Under the pieces are notes generated by a model that had not been told where the DNA came from, made no database searches, and was given only the letters and a program-made list of their open reading frames with translations. Position numbers and translations under genes: made by a program. From Streptomyces fradiae ATCC 10745 = DSM 40063 (GTDB lineage Bacteria > Actinomycetota > Actinomycetes > Streptomycetales > Streptomycetaceae), in NCBI RefSeq assembly GCF_008704425.1, contig NZ_CP023696.1:5558501-5622500 (forward strand): DNA of 64,000 nt. The letters run 5' to 3'. Below, piece after piece: positions 58,102-64,000 of the stretch. The stretch's first letter is position 1, and each line of letters begins with the position of its first letter.

Positions 58102-60332
58102 TCCAGTCCCACCGGCCCGGCGGAGAGCTGGCCTTCCTCACACCCAAGGGCGGCCTCGTGCGCTTCGCCGCCCGCTTCGGACCCGACGGCGAGTCGGCCG
58201 GCCACCCCGGCAGGCCGGGCCGCACGGTCACCCTCGACGGCGACCGGACCGTCGTGCAGTACCGCGTCGCCCCCGGCGACCGGCGGGCGCTCGCCGCGCT
58301 CGAACGGGAGGCCGCCGCGGCCGTCGCCCTGGAACGGCGCTACGGCGACATGGGGTTCCGCGAGGTCTTCACCCGCGTCGTCGGCTACGACCTGGACGCC
58401 CCCGAGCCGTTCGTGCTGTACCGGCCGGCGTCCGGCGAGCCGCTCGCCGCGTACGGCGGCGCCCTCGGCGTCCGCGACCAGCAGCGCGTCGCGGCCCAGC
58501 TCGTCCTGGCCGTGCGGCTGATGGGCGCCGCCGGCCTGGTGCACCGGGCGATCGGCCCGGACACCGTCCGCTGGGACGGCGCGCACGTGCGGATCGCCGA
58601 GCCGTACGCCGCCCTGCGGGCGGGCGAGCCGCGCGAGGCGTTCGGCGCGGCCCCCTGGGCGTCGCCCGAGCAGCGCGGCGGTACCGGGACGGCCGACCCG
58701 CGCGACGACCTGTGGTCCGTCGCGCACCTGCTGTACTACCTCGTCGCCGGGCGCCCCGACCGGGGCGCCGGCCCGCCCGCCGACCTGGCCGCCTTCCGCG
58801 GACTCACCGCCTTCCACGACAGCGGCGCCTTCGCGCCGTCGGCCGCGGACCGCCCCACCCCCGTCGAGCTGATGCGCTTCCTGCGCGTCCCCGACCCGCT
58901 CACCGCCGCCACCGCCGAAGCCGCCGCCGCGAACCGGTCCGGCTCCTCCGGCCGGACCGCCGCGCCGGGCCGGACCGCGGGCCCCGGCCCCGCCGCCGCG
59001 CCCGGCCGACCCGCCGGACCCGGCCCGGCCGACCACGCCGGCCCGCTCGACCCGGCCGACCCGCTCGACCCGGTCGGCCCCGGCGGCGCCGCGTACGACC
59101 GGCGGATCGCCCGCAAACGCGCCGACCTCGGCCTCGACCGGCCCGAGCCGCCCCCGCAGGAGCCCGGCCGGCAGGGCCGCCCGCCCTGGTGGCGCCTGTC
59201 CGGGCGGCGCCCCGCCGCCCCGCCCCCCGCGCCCCCGGCCGCCCCGTCACCGCCCGCCGCCGAGGCCGCCTCGGCCGAACGGCTCTGCCCGCACTGCCTG
59301 CTGCCCGTCGCCTACGACCCGTCCCGCCTCGTCACCATCGACCCGAAGGGCGACCGCGTCCCCCTCGACGTGAGCGGCGACCTGCCGCCCGCGCACCTGC
59401 GGGACCTGCTGCGCACCGCGTACCAGGTCTGCCCCTACGCCGACGGGGGCACCCCGCACGAACTGCCCGTCCCGTACCTGACCAACGGCCGCCCCCTGAC
59501 CATCGCCCTCGTCGGCAGCTCCGGCGTCGGCAAGACCCATCTCCTCGCCGCGATGCTCGCCGAGGTCGAACAGGGCGGCCTGGAGCCGTACGGGCTCAAG
59601 TGCCTGCCGCTGAACCCGGACACGCACCGCGCGTTCCTGCGGGAGCGGGTGCACAGCCTCCTCCAGGGCCGGGAGCTCGGCCGCACCGGGCAGCAGACGT
59701 TCGCCCGGTTCGCGGACGGGCTCCTCGTCACCGGGAACGGCCCCGCCCGCCCGGTCGTCTTCTTCGACCTGGCCGGCGAGGACCTCGCCCAGGACGGCGA
59801 GGTCGCGCGGTTCCTCACCGGCGTCGACGCGTTCGTCTTCGTCCTCGACCCGCTGCGCGCCCTGGACCTCCCCTCCCTCGACCCGGTGCGGGAGCGGAAC
59901 GGGCTGCGCCGCCGCGACCTGGGCGACGAGGCGTTCACCACCGTCCTCAACCGCATCCCCCGCACCTGGGGCCCGTACGTGGCCGCGCCCGCCGCGATCG
60001 CCGTCAACAAGAGCGACCTCGTCCGTGTCGAACCGGCCGTCGACCGGTGGCTCGGCCGTTCCCTGCCGCCGCGCTTCCGGCCGGACGAGGTGCGCGCCGA
60101 GAGCCGCGACGCCCACGCGTTCGTCTCCCGCCACGCCACGGCGGCGTGGCTGCGGCCGTTCGACGACTGCGCCCGCTGCACCCTGCACTTCGTCGCGGCG
60201 ACCGGCGGGCAGGCCCGCGACGACCGCTTCCCCCACGGCGTCCGGCCCCGCAGGGTCCTGGCGCCGCTGCTGTCGATCTTCGCCATGTGCGGGCTCCTGC
60301 CAGGAGTGGACCACCGAGAGGCAGGCATCTGA
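58098..60332 (+). CDS. Pseudokinase fused to small GTPase
   Basis: The 744-residue protein has an N-terminal kinase-like fold (1-285): GLVHRAIGPDTVRW has Ala151 in place of the catalytic Asp, VRIAEPYA replaces DFG, but APWASPEQ and DDLWSVAHLLYYLVAGR keep the activation-loop and helix F pattern. A Pro/Gly/Ala linker (300-395), a Cys pair in LCPHCLLPVAYD and VCPY, and a Ras-like GTPase domain follow: VGSSGVGKTHLL (P-loop, Gly473-Thr480), FFDLAGED (Asp557-Gly560) and AVNKSD (Asn637-Asp640). The P-loop Lys and NKxD support GTP binding. GGAGG lies 8 bases before the GTG, which overlaps the previous stop. The kinase half is likely a regulator or protein-binding domain. Confidence 0.85.
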   Translation: MIQSHRPGGELAFLTPKGGLVRFAARFGPDGESAGHPGRPGRTVTLDGDRTVVQYRVAPGDRRALAALEREAAAAVALERRYGDMGFREVFTRVVGYDLDAPEPFVLYRPASGEPLAAYGGALGVRDQQRVAAQLVLAVRLMGAAGLVHRAIGPDTVRWDGAHVRIAEPYAALRAGEPREAFGAAPWASPEQRGGTGTADPRDDLWSVAHLLYYLVAGRPDRGAGPPADLAAFRGLTAFHDSGAFAPSAADRPTPVELMRFLRVPDPLTAATAEAAAANRSGSSGRTAAPGRTAGPGPAAAPGRPAGPGPADHAGPLDPADPLDPVGPGGAAYDRRIARKRADLGLDRPEPPPQEPGRQGRPPWWRLSGRRPAAPPPAPPAAPSPPAAEAASAERLCPHCLLPVAYDPSRLVTIDPKGDRVPLDVSGDLPPAHLRDLLRTAYQVCPYADGGTPHELPVPYLTNGRPLTIALVGSSGVGKTHLLAAMLAEVEQGGLEPYGLKCLPLNPDTHRAFLRERVHSLLQGRELGRTGQQTFARFADGLLVTGNGPARPVVFFDLAGEDLAQDGEVARFLTGVDAFVFVLDPLRALDLPSLDPVRERNGLRRRDLGDEAFTTVLNRIPRTWGPYVAAPAAIAVNKSDLVRVEPAVDRWLGRSLPPRFRPDEVRAESRDAHAFVSRHATAAWLRPFDDCARCTLHFVAATGGQARDDRFPHGVRPRRVLAPLLSIFAMCGLLPGVDHREAGI

Positions 60333-63300
60333 TGTCCCCCTACGACAGGCCGGCCGACCAGATCGTGTTCCGCTGGGACACCGACAACCTCTCCGGCACG
60401 ACCGGGTTCGGCCCGGTCGCCTGCTCGTGCCCGCCCGAGGTGGCGGACGCGGTGTTCCGCACGGCGGCCCCGCTGCTGCGCGCCACCGGCGAGGCGACGG
60501 CCCCCGCGCTGCTGCGCCTGGAGAACGGCGACCAGGTACTGCTGGTGCACCGGGCTCCGGCGCGCGACGCGGGGGGCCGCGCCGGCACCGTGTGCCATGC
60601 CCTGATGGCCCACGCCGCCGTCCTGGACCCCGCCACCTGCCTGGGCCTCCATCCGTGGGCGTGGGAGGGCGGCGACCTGGCCCTCGGCGCGGTGCGGGGC
60701 GGGCTGCCCAGGGTCCCGGGGGCCGCGCTGCAGGCCGCCGCCGACTCCGGGCTGCGCGGCCTGACCGGCTCCCTCGCCGGGGCGCGGCACGAACTGGTCG
60801 GCGCCGTCGCGGAGTTCCTGCGGCATCCGGCGTCGTCGTTCACCTTCCTCGACCCGACGGGCCGGACGGCGCACCGGGTGCTGTGGGGGCTGCACGGCAT
60901 CTTCGGCGGGATCACCCGGCGCTGGACGTTCGCCACGCACGACACGGCGGAGACGGACCGGCTGCGGTTCCTGTTCGTCAGCCGCTGGACGGGCGAGGCG
61001 TCGGGGGGCGGTGCCCGGCGGCGCGTCGACCCGGCCGAGCGGAGCGGCGACCGCGCCGAGTCCGTCGCCGAACGGCTCGTACGGCACCAGCTGCGCGAGG
61101 AGTACGCGGTGGCCGAGGAACTGCGCCGGGCGGCGGACCACCACCGGGCGACCCGCGCCGGCAGGCCCTCACTGCTGGCCCTGGCGGAGGACGCCCTGGC
61201 GGCCCTGCCGCCCTTGGACGGCGCGCCGGGGCGACCGGGGTGGGGTCGGCCCGGCGTCTCCGGCAGGCCCGGTCTCCCCGGCAGGCCGGAGGGGCACGGG
61301 GCGGGGGCGGGGTATGCGGGGCCCGCGGGTCCGGTGGGGCACGGGGGGCCTGACGGGCCTGGTGGGCCTGACGGGCCTGGGCTTGGGCTTGGCGGGCCGG
61401 CGGGGTACGGCGGCGGGGGGCCGTCGGGCCGGGTCGAGGGGCCCGCGGGTCCGGCGGGTCACGGGGGGCCCGCCGGGTACGGGACGTCCTGGGGCGGCCA
61501 GGGCGGACCTGGCGGGGTGCGCGAGCCGGGCCCCGGCGGCCCGGACGTCGGGCACCGGCAGAGCGGCGGCCCGGAGCCGCACGGTGCCGGGCCCAGCACG
61601 GGCCCGGGGCCCGCTCAGGGTTCGGGTCCGGGCCCGGCTCAGGGTCCGGGTCGGGGTCCGGGCCCGGCTCAGGGTCCGGCTCAGGGTCCGGGTTCGGGGC
61701 CTGGCTCGGGCGGAGGGTACGGGCAGGACCGGTGGCAGGACGCGCGGGACCGCCCGTTCGGGGCCGTGCCGGTGGTGCCGCCCGAGTGGCCGGAGCCGGC
61801 CGAGGACCGTTCGAGGACGCGCAGGCTGCTGGGCGGCAGGCCGCAGCGGCGCGGGCCCGCCGACGAGGATCTGCTGCGCGACCTGCGGGCGGGCGGCGGG
61901 TACGCGGCGCTGACGTCGCTCGTGACGGAGGCCGCCGAGCGGTGGCCCTCGTGGAGCAGGGAGCAGCGGGCGGACCTGTGCTCCGTACTCCTGGACCAGG
62001 AGCTGTTCGTCACCGACCGGGCGGGTGCGGGCGGCACGGGCGACGACGTGCGCGCCGCGAACGCCGCGTCGCTGTACCGCTGGGCGGTGCGGCCCCTGCT
62101 CGACGACCCGTCCCTGGCGGGGCGCCTGGCGGAGCTGCTGCCGCGCCTGCTCACGGGGCCGTACCGGGCGGCGCGGGCGGCGGTCGACCAGATCACCCGC
62201 GCCCCGTCGCCCGGCCTGCCGGAACCCGCCTGGCAGGCCCTCTTCCGCGCGGCCACCCGCGTCCCACCGCCCGCGGCGCCCTCCGACCTCCCCGCGCCTG
62301 CCGGCGCGCCCCCGGCGCCCGCCGAGCCACCGAAGACGGCCCCGCCGCCGCACGCCCCGCCGGACCGGCACCTTCCGGACCGGTGGGGCCCCGAGCCTCC
62401 CGGTCCCGAGGCGCCCGCCACCGGGGCCTCGCGGGACGTCCGCGTGCCCGGCGGCGGCCCCCCGTCCGGCGGCACCCCCCAGGCCACGGGCGCCCACCGT
62501 CCACGGGACGGGGGCGACCCGTCGGGTCCCGCGCCCGCCGTGGCACCGGACCGTCCGCTGCCCCCGGCCCGCCGGGAGGACCCCCCGGGACGCGGGCCGG
62601 AGCCGTACGACTGGAGCAAGTCCTGGTACGACGAGGGCCCGGCCCCGCACCAGGGCGCCCCGCACCAGGGGGCACCGGGCGGCCACCGCCCCGGCGGCGC
62701 CGAACCCGGACCCGAGCGGCCGGCCTCCCGCCGCGACCGCCCGGGTGAGCCGCCCCCCGCCGGGCAGGACCTCCTCCACCACGCCGCGCCGCCGGAGCGA
62801 CGGCCCGCGGTGGGCACCCCGCCCGCCCCGCGCCCGGCCGTCCCGGCGCAGCGCCGCCCCGAGAACCCCCACCCGCAGAGCGGCGCCCACCCCACCACCC
62901 CTGACCCGACAGCCGAGGCGCCCGCCGAGTCCCGGCCGGCGCAGGCCCCGCCGGCCGGCACCCCGGACACGCCACGAGTCGCAGACGAGTACGCGGGCCC
63001 CGGTGAACACACGGGTGCCGGCGAGCACATGACCACCCACGACCCCATGACCACCCACGACCCCACGACCACCCACGACCCCACGACCACCCACGACCCC
63101 ACGAGCACGGACGGCGGACCCGACCCCGGCGAGCGGCCGGACGCGCACCCCACCGCAGCGCCCCACACCACCGCGGCCCAGCCCGCGACGCCGGCCCCCC
63201 GCCCACCGGCCCCGGCCCCCAGCCCACAGACCCCAGCCTCCCGCCCACCGACCCAAGCCCCCCGCACACCGACCGCGGGCCAGCCCGCGACCGCGGACGA

Positions 63301-63454
63301 ACCCCCCGGCGGAGGGGCCGCGGGCCAAGGCGCGAGCGCCGATCAGCAGGACGGTGCGGACAAGCGGCCGTTCGTCGTCGTGGGCGCGGGGGCGGGGCTG
63401 ATCCTCGTCCTGCTCAGCGTCCTGCTCGCGGTGTCCGTGCGGTCCTGCACGTGA
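60332..63454 (+). CDS. GTPase-associated protein (GAP1-N2-like) with C-terminal anchor
   Basis: The 1040-residue protein has an N-terminal domain (1-230) opening MSPYDRPADQIVFRWDTDNL and a segment with TFLDPTGRTAHRVLWGL that fits the GTPase-associated protein 1 N-terminal type I recall beside small GTPases in actinobacterial conflict-type loci. A Gly/Pro-rich region (about 310-470) and a helical middle domain (about 490-640) follow, then a long Pro/Ala/Asp/Gly-rich region with a THDP repeat, and a single membrane helix at the end (FVVVGAGAGLILVLLSVLLAV). It should be an adaptor or regulator of the preceding GTPase. TGATG couples the two. The domain name needs a profile search. Confidence 0.72.
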   Translation: MSPYDRPADQIVFRWDTDNLSGTTGFGPVACSCPPEVADAVFRTAAPLLRATGEATAPALLRLENGDQVLLVHRAPARDAGGRAGTVCHALMAHAAVLDPATCLGLHPWAWEGGDLALGAVRGGLPRVPGAALQAAADSGLRGLTGSLAGARHELVGAVAEFLRHPASSFTFLDPTGRTAHRVLWGLHGIFGGITRRWTFATHDTAETDRLRFLFVSRWTGEASGGGARRRVDPAERSGDRAESVAERLVRHQLREEYAVAEELRRAADHHRATRAGRPSLLALAEDALAALPPLDGAPGRPGWGRPGVSGRPGLPGRPEGHGAGAGYAGPAGPVGHGGPDGPGGPDGPGLGLGGPAGYGGGGPSGRVEGPAGPAGHGGPAGYGTSWGGQGGPGGVREPGPGGPDVGHRQSGGPEPHGAGPSTGPGPAQGSGPGPAQGPGRGPGPAQGPAQGPGSGPGSGGGYGQDRWQDARDRPFGAVPVVPPEWPEPAEDRSRTRRLLGGRPQRRGPADEDLLRDLRAGGGYAALTSLVTEAAERWPSWSREQRADLCSVLLDQELFVTDRAGAGGTGDDVRAANAASLYRWAVRPLLDDPSLAGRLAELLPRLLTGPYRAARAAVDQITRAPSPGLPEPAWQALFRAATRVPPPAAPSDLPAPAGAPPAPAEPPKTAPPPHAPPDRHLPDRWGPEPPGPEAPATGASRDVRVPGGGPPSGGTPQATGAHRPRDGGDPSGPAPAVAPDRPLPPARREDPPGRGPEPYDWSKSWYDEGPAPHQGAPHQGAPGGHRPGGAEPGPERPASRRDRPGEPPPAGQDLLHHAAPPERRPAVGTPPAPRPAVPAQRRPENPHPQSGAHPTTPDPTAEAPAESRPAQAPPAGTPDTPRVADEYAGPGEHTGAGEHMTTHDPMTTHDPTTTHDPTTTHDPTSTDGGPDPGERPDAHPTAAPHTTAAQPATPAPRPPAPAPSPQTPASRPPTQAPRTPTAGQPATADEPPGGGAAGQGASADQQDGADKRPFVVVGAGAGLILVLLSVLLAVSVRSCT
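63029..63100. repeat. 18-base tandem repeat (Thr-Thr-His-Asp-Pro)
   Basis: The unit (A)(T/C)GACCACCCACGACCCC is repeated four times in the GAP1-like gene from 63029, encoding (Met/Thr)-Thr-Thr-His-Asp-Pro. Confidence 0.85.
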
Positions 63455-63497
63455 CGGTGACGGTGCGTCGGGCGCCCGGCTCGGTCAGGATGGGGGC

Positions 63498-64000
63498 ATG
63501 GGATTCCACGTCGATTCCGAGACCGGGCGCCTGCGGCGCGTCATCCTGCACCGCCCGGATCTGGAGCTGAAGCGCCTCACCCCCAGCAACAAGGACGCCC
63601 TCCTCTTCGATGACGTGCTGTGGGTGCGCAGGGCGCGCCAGGAGCACGACGGTTTCGCCGACGTCCTGGCGGACCGCGGGGTGGAGGTCCACCTCTTCGG
63701 CGACCTCCTCCGCGAGACCCTCGAACTGCCCGCGGCCCGCAAGCTGGTCCTGGACCGGGTGTTCGACGACCGGGAGTACGGCCCCCTCGCCACCGACCAC
63801 CTGCACGCCGCGTTCGACGCGATGGACACGCCGCAGCTCGTCCAGGCCCTCGTCGGCGGTGTCACCAAGCGGGAGTACCTCGCGGGCCACGCCGAGCCGA
63901 CGTCCGTCCGGTTCCACGTCATGGACCTGGACGACTTCCTCCTCCCGCCCCTCCCCAACCACCTCTTCACCCGCGACACGTCCACCTGGATCTACGACGG
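63498..64000 (+). CDS. arcA: Arginine deiminase, N-terminal part (cut by the window edge)
   Basis: The 167 visible residues (MGFHVDSETGRLRRVILHRP onward) match arginine deiminase: LTPSNKDALLFDDVLWVRRA near residue 30 contains the substrate-binding Asn and Asp, and PLPNHLFTRDTSTWIYDG near 155-167 contains FTRD. It hydrolyses arginine to citrulline and ammonia in the cytosol. The catalytic Cys and His lie beyond the edge. There are 43 bases between the end of the GAP1-like gene and this ATG, which has GGTCAGGATGGGGG before it; whether it belongs to the island transcript is unclear. Starting point and sequence make arcA likely. Confidence 0.87.
   Translation, partial: MGFHVDSETGRLRRVILHRPDLELKRLTPSNKDALLFDDVLWVRRARQEHDGFADVLADRGVEVHLFGDLLRETLELPAARKLVLDRVFDDREYGPLATDHLHAAFDAMDTPQLVQALVGGVTKREYLAGHAEPTSVRFHVMDLDDFLLPPLPNHLFTRDTSTWIYD

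Noticed and set aside
1..64000. tRNA, rRNA and insertion sequence searches by eye
   Set aside because: I saw no cloverleaf-like segment, no rRNA signature, and no transposase or terminal inverted repeat pair in any part of the window.

Overview
The window is very GC-rich, with almost every third codon position G or C, frequent GTG starts, GGAGG-type ribosome binding sites and many 1- or 4-base stop/start overlaps. It carries Tat and lipoprotein exports, an extra SepF, an F420-type luciferase-like oxidoreductase and streptothricin-acetyltransferase-like enzymes. All of this points to a Streptomyces (or close relative) chromosome. The window opens with the tail of an ornithine aminotransferase gene and closes inside an arginine deiminase gene.

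Layout. 1-9885: mixed single genes (VOC protein, histidine kinase/response regulator pair, alpha/beta hydrolase, GT87-like membrane glycosyltransferase, two acetyltransferases, secreted RTX-repeat protein, phosphopantetheinyl transferase). 10016-12614: small coiled-coil gene plus Tat-exported protein, then a translationally coupled hydrolase/phosphoribosyltransferase pair. 13074-17715: a coupled pair of amidohydrolase-fold proteins, one catalytically degenerate, then an AT-rich regulatory stretch and a secreted metalloprotease with fibronectin III and ricin-B domains followed by a membrane-anchored secreted protein. 17886-27902: a likely immunity or cell-death island. A six-gene minus-strand run encodes a DNA/RNA nuclease, an alpha/beta hydrolase, a P-loop protein, a large STAND NTPase and two trypsin-like proteases; a caspase-like protease gene diverges from it. 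28112-37000: housekeeping and small-metabolism genes (CBS protein, phosphoribosyltransferase, DoxX, SepF paralogue, MazG-like pyrophosphohydrolase, LLM oxidoreductase, VOC, GNAT, dienelactone hydrolase) and a lipoprotein lipase interrupted by a frameshift. 37207-41303: the Hen1/Pnkp RNA repair pair.

41755-63454: the most striking region, a nearly gapless run of ten genes. It begins with a Crp-family regulator with a recognisable promoter and operator-like inverted repeat. It continues with a class III nucleotide-cyclase-like protein, a P-loop NTPase sharing a short motif with that cyclase, an SPFH-like protein, a small membrane protein of the Pycsar effector type, a membrane von Willebrand A protein, a giant tubulin-like GTPase, a four-helix membrane protein, a pseudokinase fused to a small GTPase, and a GTPase-associated (GAP1-like) membrane protein. 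Eight of the nine joints from the cyclase gene onward are stop/start overlaps or gaps under 50 bases. Several products carry Gly/Tyr-rich repeat tails. I read it as a multi-component, nucleotide-signalled membrane complex, probably for defence or cell-fate control; that function is inferred, not shown.
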